Assembly (NCBI GenBank): GCA_039602395.1
Contig: JBCNJP010000003.1
Coordinates: 68,111,917 to 68,175,916 of the forward strand
Length of the DNA stretch: 64,000 nucleotides
Reading direction: 5' to 3'
Source of the DNA: Deinandra increscens subsp. villosa
Lineage: Eukaryota; Streptophyta; Magnoliopsida; Asterales; Asteraceae
The notes under the pieces are model-generated. The model was not told the DNA's origin. It ran no database searches and saw only the letters and a program-made list of their open reading frames with translations. Below are positions 31,501 through 43,740 of this stretch, piece after piece. Every line of letters starts with the position of its first letter. Position 1 is the stretch's first letter. The translations under genes and the position numbers were made by a program.

Positions 31501-33163
31501 ATGACCAAGAGTCAAATTCGTCGGAAGCCCACTGTTTCTCTCGCCGGGGTGGAGGACTTTCTCGATCAAAAGTTCCTCCTCCATCCCGAGCAAGAAAGAT
31601 GCACCTTCACCAACGATGTAATCGCATTGGTGAAGAACTCTGATCTCCTACCTCCTTCTGCAGTCATTAGGGCTTTCGACCCTAGGTTGAGATCAGACTT
31701 CGTCTCTCCGACCTGGGTCTGCTTTCAGTTCACCCCATGGGCTTATCCTTCCCCTTTTCCGGTCTCGTCGCCGAGTTCTTTAAGGCCAGAGGCCTTTCTT
31801 ATGCCCAGACCCTTCCTGTTGTATGCCGCATCCTTGGAACCCTGGATCGCCTGAACAGTTCCTTTGAACACCTGGTCGGCCTGCCGGAGATAGCCATGGC
31901 CTACGAGCTGAAATCGCATGGTTCCAGCCGTTTCTTGTTCAAAGCCTTTTCTAAGACATGCAACTCATTCCTAACGCTATCCAACACGGTGAATGGAAGG
32001 GTAAATTCTTTTTTGTCAAGCGTTCTAGCATTCCCGGTGGTTTCCAGCTTCCACAAGCCTGGATTGTAGAGGGTAGGCATACCTGCACTAGATGTTAGGA
32101 TTTTTATTTAATATCATATAATCTGACCTTGAATGTCATTCTTTACAGCTAAGAGTTTAAGAGAGATCGGTCCTGAGGAAGAAGAAATTGAGAGCAATTT
32201 GCAGAAATTCCTAGGTATTCCAGAGTTTGAGCACGCATTCAAAGCATTTGAGCATCCAGCCCCCTCCCAGCCTTCTGTTAGCATGTCTAGTTGTAAGTTA
32301 CCCTGCATTTTGTTAATTTTTTGCGTACCTCATTTGCTGACATCCTGGGCCATGTTTCTGTCTAGTTGTAATACTGAGCACCGTTAAGGCCGAGCCTACC
32401 CCAGCATCCAAGGCTACCACATCCAGGGCAATAGGTATGAAGAGGAAGACCCGAGGATTCAGCACCGCTACTGTCCAACATCCCCTGGCTGAGATGTCTC
32501 CCCAGGAACTTGTGCAGCATGCTGAGGTTGTCGCCCATCAGGTAGCCCTGGTTGTTTCCGCTTTTCTTGCATTTAATAGCCTGTTACGAAATTAACTTCT
32601 ATCCTGTATTTACCCTTTCGCAGGCTAACTGCCGTCTTCTGGAGCTGCTCGAGGCCGCCGAGAGGCAAGCCGCTGAATCCGACACCCAGAAATCCAGGGT
32701 CCCCCAGGCTAAAAAAGAAACATCTAGGGCCAAGGCCCAACATGACAAGGTTCAGAATCTGCTGCTCGAAAAGAGAAGAAGGCAGTGGAAACTCGGAACC
32801 AGCATGAGAAAACCCTGAAGGAGTACGTGGAGACGTTCGAGAACTCGGCTATGATCTCGGTGTTGCAGCCGAACTGATGATGGCCAAAGAAGCCAAGGAT
32901 GATGGTCACACCTGCGCCAACTGGACTGTGCCTTTATGGCTCAAGCAGTTACCCGGCCTGGGTGGTCCAGTTCCCTAAGGGTACGAGACTGCTGAGGCCC
33001 AGGGTGTTGAGACGACCTTGCGTGCTGGCGTATCTGGATATGGGACTAGAGAAGGACAGCCGATGGCCGAGGATGCTAGGGACGAGAAGGGTGCTAGTGA
33101 TGAAGCCATGAAAGAAGGAGGTGAAGGCGCCAATGATGAGGTAGCCGTGGATACTGTTCAATA
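31501..33163 (+). pseudogene. Tat antisense ORF with introns (copy C)
   Basis: Extra gene on the strand opposite to gag-pol, between pol and the 3' LTR, as known for several Tat elements. ATG at 31501; exon 1 encodes VEDFLDQKF..., RAFDPRLRSDF... and, after a frameshift near 31740, FPFSGLVAEFFKARGL..., reminiscent of the plant 'gypsy-type transposon' domain. Candidate GT-AG introns: 32073-32148, 32293-32365 and 32542-32623. Last exon is Ala/Glu/Lys-rich and coiled-coil-like (LELLEAAERQAAES). Frameshifts in exons 1 and 4 make it a probable pseudogene. Function unknown. Confidence 0.6.
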
Positions 33164-33349
33164 ATCCATGGTCATTTATCTCTTTCTTTGTTTATTTTGA
33201 AGCTTTCTTTTAAACAATGTCTTTTGTATGGTTGCCAGAGGTTTGATTCCCGATGTTACAATGCTCCACCCAAGGGTTCATCACCTGTGGTTTTGACTTG
33301 AAGCCACCCTGAGGTGTTTTGGCACTTTGTTCCAACCAAGGGGTGGTTT

Positions 33350-33352
<3 letters not shown>

Positions 33353-33399
<47 letters not shown>
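33353..33399. repeat. (TA)n microsatellite
   Basis: Uninterrupted TA dinucleotide run of about 47 bp. The corresponding place in the other Tat copies (about 45760 and 60530) has only a short TAATATAAATA. Confidence 0.95.
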
Positions 33400-33401
<2 letters not shown>

Positions 33402-33715
33402 GCTTATGAACTATATGCTTGCATGATATCTTTAACTTTTCTGCACAAACAAATACATAAGTACGATAAGAATGTTAAGCAATTAACCCATACCTTCTAC
33501 ATCCTGGGATAGTCCCTGGATCCTATACTCCTTCTTGTGCAAGCGAATAATTTCTTCTCTCCTTGGTGCAATTCCGCTTTCGATTGCTCAGCGACAACCT
33601 AAAATGTTGCTTAATCGACACCGAAATCCTAGGATTTGGCACTGCCGTTCCATCCTAGGGTATGATCATTCAGGTAGACCCTGCATATGTTAGGAACAAA
33701 TGTTAACAATTGGGA

Positions 33716-33843
33716 TCAAACCCAAAAATCCTGGGGTCGAAACCAAAAATCCTGGGGTTAAGCCCAAAAATCCTAGGGTCAAGCCCAAAAATCCTGGGGT
33801 CAAGCCCAAAAATCCCGGGGTGAAGCCCAAAAATCCTGGGGTT
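33716..33843. repeat. 21-bp tandem repeat, six copies
   Basis: Unit CAAGCCCAAAAATCCTGGGGT repeated six times with few changes. Related arrays occur at 46085-46192 and 60861-60965 with five copies. Confidence 0.9.
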
Positions 33844-34422
33844 AAACCCTGTGCCGATTCAACGAACTGGGGTCACGCCCGGTGCCTTACTAGCAAATTC
33901 TAGGGTCTACCTCGAGCCGAACCGGCGAACTAGGGTATTGCCTCGTGTGTCTTATGTTGGTTTGAAAACACCAAAAACCTTAAGGAACCCTCATATGTCC
34001 ATAAATCATGAGGTTGTCGCCCATGCTGTCAACACAGGTCGATCCTATAATCCTGGGTCCCATATGTGGGTTAACATGCGCTACAGGCGGGGGTCATGCG
34101 CTACAGGCGATTACCCAAACGTAGGAGAGGTGATATCCTCTCAAACCTTAGAAGGTATTCTACATACCTTAAACGGAGGAGAGATGGCCAGTCTCTAACT
34201 TAGGAGAAACACATCCCTGGCTTCATGCATCCAGGGTTAGCTATCTGTTTTCATCCAAGTATCTCAACCAAAGGAGTTAGTAATTTCATGGGAAATAATA
34301 AAAACAGGTAAAGTAAGAATATAGCAAAAGCATTTGATAACAATAAAAATTATAAGAGAAATACCTCGATCAATTCATTAGTTAGGAAACATACCTGACG
34401 TGCCGCATCCTGGGTACTATGC
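33844..34422. other. Untranslated region downstream of Tat pol
   Basis: No ORF with support. Similar to 46193-46771 and 60966-61543, so it is a conserved non-coding part of this Tat family, between integrase and the antisense ORF. Confidence 0.55.
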
Positions 34423-35577
34423 TTACATGAAATAAGCTTTCAAATGGATTACATTCCACGGTCTTGGTAGTAACTCACCATCCATGTTGGCAAGCCAATA
34501 TGCCCTTTTACCTGCCTCTGAGTCGATTAAGTAGAGGACTTCCCATTTTGTAGCCAACTTACCATCCCCTGGATTTGTCGTGTTTTGGAATGCCTTCCTT
34601 AAAACCAAGTCTCCTACCCTGAACCTTCTGATTCTTACATGCTTGTTGTAGGTTTCAGATATTCTTTGTTGATACGTGGTCATTCTCCAAGCAGCTTATT
34701 CTCGTAGTTCATCCACGGTGTCAAGATCGTCAGCCAGGGACTCATTATTTGCATCCTGGGTCTGCCTGATGACCCTGAATGTTGGGACGACCATTTCCGT
34801 TGGAATGACTGCTTCCGTACCAAAAACCAAGGAAAAAGGGGTTTGGCCTGTAGCATTCTTGGATGTGGTTCTATCAGCCCACAATGCTAATGGTAGTTCC
34901 TCTGCCTATTTTCCCTTCTTCTCCTTGAGTCTTTTCTTCAAATTGTTGATGATAATCTTGTTACTAGACTCCGCCTGGCCATTAGCATGAGGATGTACTG
35001 GTGTAGAAGTTATCATCTTTATTCCCCAACTTTCACAGAATCTAGTAGTCCTCTTGCCACTGAATTGAGACCCATTATCACACACTATTTCAGAGGGTAT
35101 GCCGAATCTAGTTATGATATTCCTCTTGATGAATGAAATAACTTCCTTTTCCCTGACTTGCACATATGCTTCGGCCTCTATCCACTTCGAGAAGTAATCA
35201 GTCATAGCTAACATGAAGACTTTTCCTCCTGGCGCCTTGGGTAGCTTGCCCATAATGTCCATTCCCCATTTCATAAAGGGCCAGGATGCAGGGATAGGAT
35301 GCAAGTGTTCGGCAGGTTGATGGGGAATGTTGGCGTGTCTCTGGCAAGCATCACATTTAAGGGCAAAATCCTCGGCATCTTTTCTCAAGGATGGCCAGAA
35401 GTAACCTCCTCTCAATATTTTAGACATTAGAGACCTACGCCCTATGTGGTTTCCATAGTCGCCTTCATGGATATCTTTAATTACTTCCTGAGCTTCTTTA
35501 TTCTCCAAGCATCTTATGTATATTCCTGCAACATATTTTCTATATAATTCACCTTTAATGAGAACGTACCTGGCCAT
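34423..35577 (-). pseudogene. int: Tat integrase (copy C)
   Basis: Inserts element cDNA into the chromosome. N-terminal zinc-binding HHCC (IHEGDYGNH...KCDACQ), catalytic core with D (WGMDIMG), D (VCDNGSQF) and E (NGQAESS) all present in 34906-35577. A short break near 34885-34906 shifts into 34696-34884 (GQTPFSLVFGTEAVIP), and another shift near 34690 leads to the C-terminal DNA-binding part at 34423-34683 (RVGDLVLRKAFQNT...HLKAYFM). The catalytic part looks intact but the full protein is split into three frames. Confidence 0.85.
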
Positions 35578-36540
35578 TCTGGTTCTGAACGCTCTGGTAT
35601 CTTTTTCTTCTTTTGGGATGGAGCCATTTTGTAGGTATTCTACGATAGGTCTGGTCCAGGATGAAAAGGTATCCTGGGACTTAGGACGCTGTGCATCTTG
35701 GGTATTAGGGCATTATGCATCCTGGGTATCGGGACACTATGCATCCTGGGTATCAGGACACTGTGCATCCTGGGTATTGGATGACAAAACCATACCCCCA
35801 GGATCAATGTCTTCCAAGTTCTCTTCTTGATTGATTGCTGGACTTAGTATGTGGATTATGGGGATATGTTTATCTTCCATTGCTTTGAATGCCGACCCCA
35901 GGTTTGCTAGTGCATCCGCTTCAGCATTTTCATCCCTGGGTACTTACTGAATGTCGAACATTTGAAAATCCTGGGATATGGCTTTCACAATTTCTAGGTA
36001 CTTGACCAGTTTCTCCCCTTTCACTGCATAAGTTCCATTAAAGTGGTTAGCTAGAAGTAGGGAATCGATGTATACCTGGATGTTCTGGATCCCAAGATGT
36101 AGAGCTAATTGTAGGCCAACAATCAGGGCTTCATACTCCGCTTCATTATTGGTTGCCTGGAACCCACACCTAACAGCCTGGGGTATCATGTCTCCCTGTG
36201 GCGATTTTAGTATGATTCCAAGGCTTGTCCCCCTGACATTGGAGGCCCCATCCGTGAACAGGGTCCAACATCCTGAGAATTCTTCTTGCTGTAGGCTCTG
36301 GAATTCTTGGTCCGCTTCGTCTCGGAGATCATTACTGAAATCAACCACAAAGTCTGCTAGAGCTTGTGATTTTATGGCTGTTCTTGCTTCATATACCAGG
36401 TTGTAAGCACTCAACTTCAGAGACCATTTTTCCATCCTCCCTGACATCTCAGGTTTCCTTAAGACAGACTTTATAGGGTAATTAGTTTTCACATGTGTAG
36501 TATGAATTTCAAAATAGTGTCTAAGTTTAGTAGAAGCCAT
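35578..36540 (-). pseudogene. Second (archaeal-type) RNase H of Tat element and linker (copy C)
   Basis: Extra RNase H domain characteristic of the Tat lineage, between RT/RNase H and integrase. LFTDGASN, NNEAEYEAL, VYIDSLLL and ENAEADALANL give the four expected acidic residues. An in-frame stop follows FDIQ (35944). The linker toward integrase carries an 8-residue repeat (DTQDAQCP). Stop codons inside the linker break the polyprotein. Confidence 0.8.
35693..35789 (-). repeat. 24-bp coding tandem repeat in aRH-integrase linker
   Basis: About four copies of a 24-bp unit (GCATCCTGGGTATCAGGACACTGT on the plus strand would be the full unit of which GCATCCTGGGTATC is the core), coding for D-T-Q-D-A-Q-C-P on the minus strand. 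Copy number differs among the Tat copies (48015-48090, 62790-62860, 42040-42090, 58950-59000). Confidence 0.8.
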
Positions 36541-37850
36541 ACTTAGGGCTAATTAAGTTTCTCTAAATGCGAGTACATGGATTCAGCATCAAGAAGACTT
36601 TTACTTACGTAATATACTGGGTGTTGTTGACCTTCCGCATCCTTGGTTAGGACCGCGCTTACCGTGTTTCTTGAGACTGCAAGGTATAACGATAAAGGCT
36701 CCCCTGGATTCGGCTTCATTAGAAGGGGTGCCGAGGATAAATAAGTTTTCAAATCCTGAAAGGCTTGTTCATGTTGGGACGTCTATTTTTCCTCAAAATA
36801 TCATAAAAATCCCGACACCTCTCTGAGGATTTGGAAATGAATCTATTCAGGGCTGCAACACGACCTGTCAGCCTTTGTACATCCTTGCTTGATTCGGATG
36901 ACTTGAGGTTCATTATGGCATGAATTTGTTCTGGGCTAGATTCGATTCCTCTTTTGGTCACCATGTAACCCAGGAATTTGCTAGCATCCACTCCAAAATG
37001 ACACTTTTCTGGGTTCAGATTTATATTGTACTTGTCTAAGATGTCAAAAGATTCTTTAACATCCTGGACATGGGTGCTGACAATCCAGGGACTTTACCAC
37101 CATGTCATCTATGTATACCTCCATAGTCTCTCCTATCTTTTCTCTGAACATCATATCCACCAATCTTTGGTAGGTTGCCCCTGCTTTTCTCAATCCATAA
37201 GGCATAACAAAATAACAATAAATACCTGTTGGTGTGATGAAGGCTGTATCTTCTTGATCACTGAGTTCCATTTGAATTTGTTGAAATCCAGAGGTGGCAT
37301 CCATGAATGTTAGCATTTCATGACCTACCGTTGCATCCACCATGGAGTCAATGTGTGGTAAAGGAAAAGGGTCTTTAGGGCATGCACGGTTCAGGTCTGT
37401 ATAATCTACACAGACCCTCCATTTTCCATTTTTCTTTTCCACTACCACCACATTAGCCAACCATCTTGGGAATTTAACCTCTCGGATCATCTTATTCTTC
37501 AGTAGACGGTCTACCTCCTCTTGGATTATTACATGCTTCTCAGGAGCGTACTTTCTCCTTTTTTGATGCACGGGCCTGTAAGAAGGATCAATACCAAGTT
37601 TATGTGTTATAACATCTTTGGATATACCTGTCATATCTTCAGTGTTCCACGTAAATGTTGACATTCTAGACCGGAGAAATTTCACCAGTTCTTCTTCAAT
37701 GGGGCCAGGGATGTTAGTTCCTATTGACAACTTCTTCCCAGGATGCGAGAGGTCTAGGACTACTTGCTTCACATCCCGCTCCCTTGCTTCTAGGATGTCC
37801 CTGGCCTTTTTTTTAATTTGTTATCCTTGCCGGGCTTTGGCTGAAATCTT
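36541..37850 (-). pseudogene. pol: Tat reverse transcriptase and RNase H (copy C)
   Basis: Copies element RNA into DNA. RT core in 37056-37772: MIREVKFPRWLANVVVV, RVCVDYTDLNRACPKDPFPL, HEMLTFMDATSGFQQI and catalytic VYIDDMVVKS (YIDD at 37104-37115). After a shift the thumb/connection continues (36749-36991, KFLGYMVTKRG...) and RNase H (36549-36752, PLSLYLAVSRNTVSAVL, HPVYYVSKSL). Lesions shared with 48850-50083, such as the stop after HLEKLN (36549) and the altered NRRPNMNKPF segment, show that the two copies descend from one broken copy. Confidence 0.85.
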
Positions 37851-37898
37851 CATGGCTGATGTGTAGTAGTCTTTCGCTTCCTCTTCAAGCCTGATGAA
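37851..37898. other. Double rearrangement junction between minus and plus Tat copies
   Basis: Minus-strand sequence jumps at CTTCCT (about 37880) from protease/RT leader (as at 50190) to gag (as at 51287), then within 18 bases to plus-strand gag (GATATGTTTGGAG, as at 54818). So a deletion and an inversion joint lie side by side. Confidence 0.7.
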
Positions 37899-39211
37899 TC
37901 ATGATATGTTTGGAGAGGTAGCCAAGCTGAGGTCAGAAATGAACAGGGTGGATCATACACCCGTATCTCCTGTTCAAGCCAGAAGGCTGCAATACGGCAG
38001 TCCTGGGAACGGATCTAGTCTAGTAGATGACAATTCAAATTGTTGATCCGAGGCCTACATATGCTACCGTTCATATTACCTTGTCCGACAGACCCAGGAT
38101 GTCTACATTCAGGGAATCTGCCGCGAATCCTGGGGGCACCACTACCCAGGATACTGGTAACATCCTTGGAACCCCTAGCCTTAATGCTCATACTAATGAA
38201 TCTATGCAGGATACAAGCTTAAGCCTAGAAGTGGCAAAGGAACTCAAAAAATTGAAGGAGATGATCTCGAGTGTTCCTAGGGTGGTCCAGCCTATCCCTG
38301 AAGTAGCACCATCGAGTCATCGACTTTCAAGGTTCGCTCCCCCAATATGTGACGTGGAGATACCCAATAGGTTTTAGACTCCAAGTATAAAACTGTACGA
38401 TGGCACAACTGATCCAGAGGAACACGTAGCTCAGTATATGGAGAGGATAGAGGTGATCTACATGCCCCCCTGATATCAAGGAGGCATGCCTATGTAAGGG
38501 TTTCGGGTCAACACTCACAGGTTCAGCCTTGAAATGGTTGTTGAGTAGTCCACCCTATTCTATCCCATCTTTTTCTCATTTAATTAACTTATTCAATAAC
38601 CAATTTTCTTGTAGTAGTAGTTTTGAAAAACAGACAAGTGATCTTTACAGGAATACCCAGAATACTAACGAGTCTCTCAGGGATTATGTAAACAGATTCG
38701 GCAAGGAGACCATGGATATTCCCAATATAGACATGGCTACTGTTGTCCAGGCATTCAAGATGGGCCTCAAGAAGGATTCGCCCTTCTATCAAGATCTCGT
38801 AATGAACCCCTGTCAAAGGCTTGATGAAGTAAGGCATAGGGCCATACGATTCATTAGGCTTGAAGAGGATAGGAAAATACATGAAAAAGCTGATGTTGTC
38901 CCAGGATACGGCTTTTCTAACAGGAAATCATAACCGACACATCCAAGGTCCCAGGGGCCTAAACCCTATTCCAAACCTGATAATCCAAGGGTTAATAGGG
39001 TCGATCAGGGTGAAGACGAGGATGATGAAGAGTATCCTACTTTTAAAAAATTTTGTTTTGCTACTGATATTGCAGGTGTGATTAATGCTATGCAGGACCT
39101 GGGGGACAAAACGAGGTGGCCCAGGAAGACAGACAAAAAGCATCCTGGAAAGATAAGTCCAAGTGGTGTGCATACCAAGAGGACTTTGGCCATGTAACCA
39201 AGGATTGCTGA
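37899..39211 (+). pseudogene. gag: Tat gag, plus-strand copy F (5' truncated)
   Basis: Capsid precursor of a Tat element. Starts inside gag (DMFGEVAKLRSEMNRV); the first 90 or so codons and the 5' LTR are missing. Capsid region 38378-38933 (TTDPEEHVAQYMERIEV, FSHLINLFNNQF, ESLRDYVNRFGKET), then a basic region and a modified zinc motif ending VTKDC-stop at about 39210. Frameshift near 38030 (extra A), TAG at 38375, stop near 38470 and 38931. Same lesions mostly recur in 54811-56126. Confidence 0.8.
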
Positions 39212-39369
39212 GCAAAGGCTTTCCTGAAAGAACTCTTAGGGAGGAGGAAGGACAAATCCAAGGGCGCTGACCAGTCTGCGAAATCCAGAGGCACTAACCA
39301 GAACAGGATGCAGACAGATAACGTGGGCATCCTGAGCGGGCATCATCTCCTTCTCCGGATGCAAAGGTA

Positions 39370-40020
39370 ATCTATTTTATTTTTGGTGGATCTGATATAT
39401 GTGGTACTTCTTATTCTGGAGCTAAAAGGCACGCGAAGGAAACCAAATCAGACGTACCTAGAAAATCTGTCAAAGCCTCAGTACAAGCAGATCTGAAGGA
39501 TGTTACCTTCGGTGAATATGACAGGTGCAACTTCATGGACCCTCACCATGATGGGCTCGTGATGACGCTCTACATAGCCAACCATTTCATAAAGAGGATC
39601 CTAATTGACGGAGGCAGTTCTGTCAACATTATTCAACTTGAAACGTTGGCCAAGATGGGGATACCCCAGGATGAAGTCAATTCCACGGTCCTCGTAGGTT
39701 TTAGTGGGGAAACGAAGAATACCCTGGGAGAGGTGAAGCTTCCAGTTTATGTTGAAGGGGTGAACTCGATGCAACGCTTTTGTCTCATGGAGCTCCGTTC
39801 GGATACAACATTATCCTGGGCAGACCCTGGATTCACGACATGAAAGTTATCCCCTCTACGTACCATCAGTGCGTCAAACTGCCCACACCCTGGGGGAGTG
39901 GTCACCATCTACAACGACCAACAGGAAGCGAAAGACTGCTACACTTCAGCTATGAAGATTTCAGCAAAAGCTCATCAAGGATAGCAATTAAAGAAGAAGA
40001 CCAGGGATGTCTTAGAAGCA
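39370..40020 (+). pseudogene. Tat protease, copy F
   Basis: Aspartic protease that would cleave gag-pol. ILIDGGSSVNIIQLETL (39598 onward) carries the catalytic D-G; VKLPVYVEG and, after a frameshift at about 39790, YNIILGRPWIHDMKVIPSTYHQCVKLP follow. The frameshift separates the second half. Confidence 0.75.
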
Positions 40021-41530
40021 AGGGAGCAAGATGTCAAATAAGTAATCCTAGACCCATTGCATCTTGGGAAAAAAGTATCAACCGGCACCAATATCCCTGG
40101 CCTTATTGAAGAAGAGTTGGTGGAATTCCTCATATCCAGAATGTCAACGTTTGCATGGAATACCGAAGACATGATAGGTATATCAAAAAATGTTATAACT
40201 CATAAACTTGGTATTGATCCATCTTACAGGCCCGTGCATCAAAAGAGGCGGAAGTATGCCCCTGAGAAGTATGTGATAATCCAAGAGGAGGTGGACCAGC
40301 TGTTGAAAAACAAGATGATCAGGGAGGTTAAGTTCCCAAGATGGTTAGCCAATGTGGTGGTAGTGGAGAATAAAAATGGCAAGTGGAGGTTCTGTGTGAA
40401 TTACACAGACCTGAACCGTGCATGTCCTAAAGACCCTTTTCCCTTACCACACATTGACTCCATGGTAGATGCGATGGCTGGTCATGAAATGTTGACATTT
40501 ATGGACGCCACCTCAGGATTCCAACAAATTCAAATGGAGCCAAGTGATCAAGAGGATACGGCGTTTATCACACCCACAAGTATCTATTGTTATGTTGTTA
40601 TGTCCTTTGGATAAAAAAATGCAGGGGCAACCTATCAAAGACTAGTGAATATGATGTTCAAAGAAAAACTAGGAGAAACTATGGAGGTTTATATAGACGA
40701 TATGGTGGTAAAGTCCCTGAATGTCAGCACCCATGTCCCAGGATGTTAAAGAATCTTTTGACATCTTGGACAAGTACAATATGAAGCTGAATCCAGAGAA
40801 ATGCCATTTTGGAGTAGGTGCTGGTAAATTCCTGGGTTATATGGTGACCAAAAGAGGAATCGAAGCTAGCCCATAATAAATTCGTGCCATCATGAACCTC
40901 AAGTCACTCGAATCAAGCAAGGATGTGCCAAGATTGACAAGCCACGTTGCAGCACTGAATAGATTTATTTCCAAATCCTCGGAAAGATGCCGAGATTTCT
41001 ATGACATCCTGAGAAAGAACAAGAAGTTCGAATGGACGTCCCAGCATGAGCAAGCCTTCCAGGATCTGAAGACGTACCTATCCTCGCCACCACTCTTGAT
41101 GAAGCCGAATCCCGAGGAGCCTTTATCATTGTACCTTGCAGTGTCAAGAAACACGGTAAGTGCAGTCCTAACCAAGGATGCAGAGGGTCAACAACACCCA
41201 GTGTATTATGTAAGTAAGAGTCTTCTTGACGCCGAATCCAGGTATTCACATTTAGAAAAACTTATACTAGCTCTAAGTATGGCTTCCACTAAACTTAGAC
41301 ATTTTTTTGAAACTCATACTATACATGTGAAAACTAACTACCCTATAAAGTTTGTCTTGAGGAAACCTGAAATGTCAAGAAGGATGGCAAAATGGTCCCT
41401 GAAGTTGAGTGCTTACAACCTAGTCTATGAAGCCAGAACGACCATAAAGTCACAAGCTCTAGCAGACTTTGTGGCTGATTTTAGTAGTGACATCCAGAAT
41501 GAAGCTATTCAAGAATTCCAGAGTTTGTAA
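40021..41530 (+). pseudogene. pol: Tat reverse transcriptase and RNase H, copy F
   Basis: RT fingers/palm 40057-40614, then a stop (GGATAAAAAAATGCAGG at 40610) and a shifted continuation with VYIDDMVV (YIDD at 40690-40701). Connection near 40800 contains TAATAA where other copies have a coding CAG. RNase H 40892-41530 ends with a TAA in EFQSL-stop. Nearly identical to 56945-58443 including the same stops. Confidence 0.85.
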
Positions 41531-42106
41531 GAAGAAGAATTCTCAGGATGTTGGACCCTATTCATGGATGGGGCATCCAATGTCGTGGGGACAGGCCTTG
41601 GAATCATACTAAAATCGCCACAGGGGGGCATGATACCCCAGGCTGTTAGGTGTGGATTCCAGGCAACTAACAATGAATCGGAATACGAAGCCCTGATTGC
41701 TGGCCTACAATTAGCTTTACATATTGGGATCCATAACATCCATGTATACGTTGACTCCTTACTTTTAACTAATCACGTTAATGGAACTTATGCAGTGAAA
41801 GGAGAAAAGTTGGCCAAGTACCTAGAAATTGTGAAGGCTATATCCCAGGATTTTCAAATTTTCGACATTCAGCAAATACCCAGGGATGTAAATGCTGAAG
41901 CAGATGCACTAGCGAACTTGGGGTCAGCATTCAAGGCAATGGAGGATACACATATTCCCATAATCCACATACTAACCCCAGCAATCAACCAACAAGAGAA
42001 CCCAGAAGACATTGATCCTGGGGGCAGGGTCTTGGCATCCAAACCCAGGATGCACAGTGTCTTGATACCCAGGATGCACAGTATCCTGATTCCTAGGATG
42101 ATCTGA
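41531..42106 (+). pseudogene. Second RNase H (aRH), copy F
   Basis: FMDGASN, NNESEYEAL, VYVDSLLL and VNAEADALANL motifs. Differs from 58444-59019 by only a few residues (PQGG/PQGD, GIHN/GIQN). The C-terminal linker repeat reads in a shifted frame (PRMHSVLI). Confidence 0.8.
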
Positions 42107-42192
42107 TATCCTGGACTAGACCCATCATAGACTACTTACGGAATGGCTCCACCCTAAAAGGAGAAAAAGGTACCACATCATTCAGAATCAGG

Positions 42193-42662
42193 ATGGCCAG
42201 GTACGTTCTTATAAAAGGAAAGTTATATAAAAAACCCGTTGCAGGAACATACTTAAGATGCTTGGAAAACGAGGAAGCACAGGAAGTACTCAAAGATATC
42301 CACGAAGGCGACTGCAGAAATCATACAGGGGGCAGGTCCCTAATGTCCAAAATCCTGAGGACAGGATACTTCTGGCCATCCTTGAGAAAGGATTCCCAGG
42401 ATTTTGCCCTCAAATGTGATGCTTGCCAGAGACACGCCAACATTCCTCATCAACCTGCCGAACCCCTACATCCTATCCCTGCATCCCGACCCTTTATGAA
42501 GTGGGGAATGGATATCATGGGAAAGCTACCCAGGGCGCCAGGAGGTAAAGTCTTCATGCTAGCAATGACTGATTACTTCTCGAAGTGGATAGAGGATGAA
42601 GCATACGTTCAAGTCAGAGAGAAAGAAGTTATCTCATTTATCAAAAGAAACATCATAACAAG
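42193..42662 (+). pseudogene. int: Tat integrase, copy F, cut by LTR insertion
   Basis: N-terminal zinc-binding part (IHEGDCRNHTGG...KCDACQRHANIPH) and the first catalytic D (WGMDIMGKL). Ends at IKRNIIT where a Tat LTR in reverse begins (42663); the second D and the E are missing. Flank ACAAG (42658-42662). Confidence 0.85.
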
Positions 42663-43449
42663 TGTTTTGGTCAAAAATTATGAAGCTAAATTAGGTAATC
42701 AAATTTGTATCTGAGGTATGGTGCCCTGGATGTAGGATACTAAAAATCAGATTAGTTTGTTGAAATTCAAGGTTTAGTTTATATGAATGGAAACACAAGT
42801 GAATACTTCCCTGGATGCAACTAAGAACAACGAGATTTGAAAGGGGGAAAAGCCCTTAATCCTTGAATGTCTTCAAGGATTGCCGGCATAAAAAAACCCC
42901 TTTGGCAACGCTAACACACGTTGCCTATTTATTGCTAAGTAAAATATTCTGAGTACAACTGATTGCGGCTTGATTGCTATGTGGTAGTGTCTATACAAGT
43001 GAATGAGAGTGAGAAAAATAAAGCCTATGTCGCGTTTAAATAGATTGAAAATCCTAACTAATAGTCCGAGATTTCAGGGAGCTTCTTCCAACGACTCTTG
43101 GTCGTTGCTTTGAGCGAGTTTGGCGGCGGGTCTTCCATTCTGCACGTGTTTCTCACTTTGACTAAGTCTCCTTGACCGTTATTCAATCTTCTGCACCTGG
43201 CTTATCGATCAAACAAATACAAGAACAAACTGTTAGTGTCTATGCCCTAGCATGTTGGGTTACTGTACATGCTGGGGTTAAATAATATAAATATGCAGTC
43301 CTTGGATGTACAACATCCTGGGGTATAATGAAAAATAATCTAGGGTACCAATCAGCTACAAGTATAGCCCATAGATATCTGACATTCAGGGGCTTGAACT
43401 TGTTAAAGAACATTAGTAACATTATTAGTGCGAAATCCAGGGTACAACA
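42663..43449 (-). mobile_element. Tat 3' LTR of a second subfamily (787 bp)
   Basis: Minus-strand LTR from TGTTGTACCC (43449) to GACCAAAACA (42663). Clearly diverged in its U3 part from the LTRs at 30462 and 52609, so it does not pair with the 52609 LTR. Reverse polypurine tract (TTGCCCCCAAAT) directly at 43450. Confidence 0.8.
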
Positions 43450-43740
43450 ATTGCCCCCAAATTCGCAGCTTGTGGATAGAGTTTCACAGCTATGAATTTT
43501 TGAATCTTGGTCACTCATCCAAGCTACTTCAATCCTGGCCGCTTATTTCGGAGTAGATGCTCCACGATCATTGTGCACATCACCTCACCTCTGTAACTTC
43601 TAACCATAAAATAACCCCCTCTCTCAATCGGTTTTATCCACTTCTACCAGAGAGAAAAGCGATCATCGCTCCATCGCTTCGTCTGCACTTCTCTGATCAG
43701 GTACACCCTTCCTTCTTGTTTTCAATTTCATAGCCCGACG

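Noticed and set aside
33327..33512. ORF with (YI)n repeat
   Set aside because: Translation of the TA microsatellite.
33700..33903. KPKNPGV-repeat peptide
   Set aside because: Translation of the 21-bp untranslated repeat; the frame is not kept in the other two copies.
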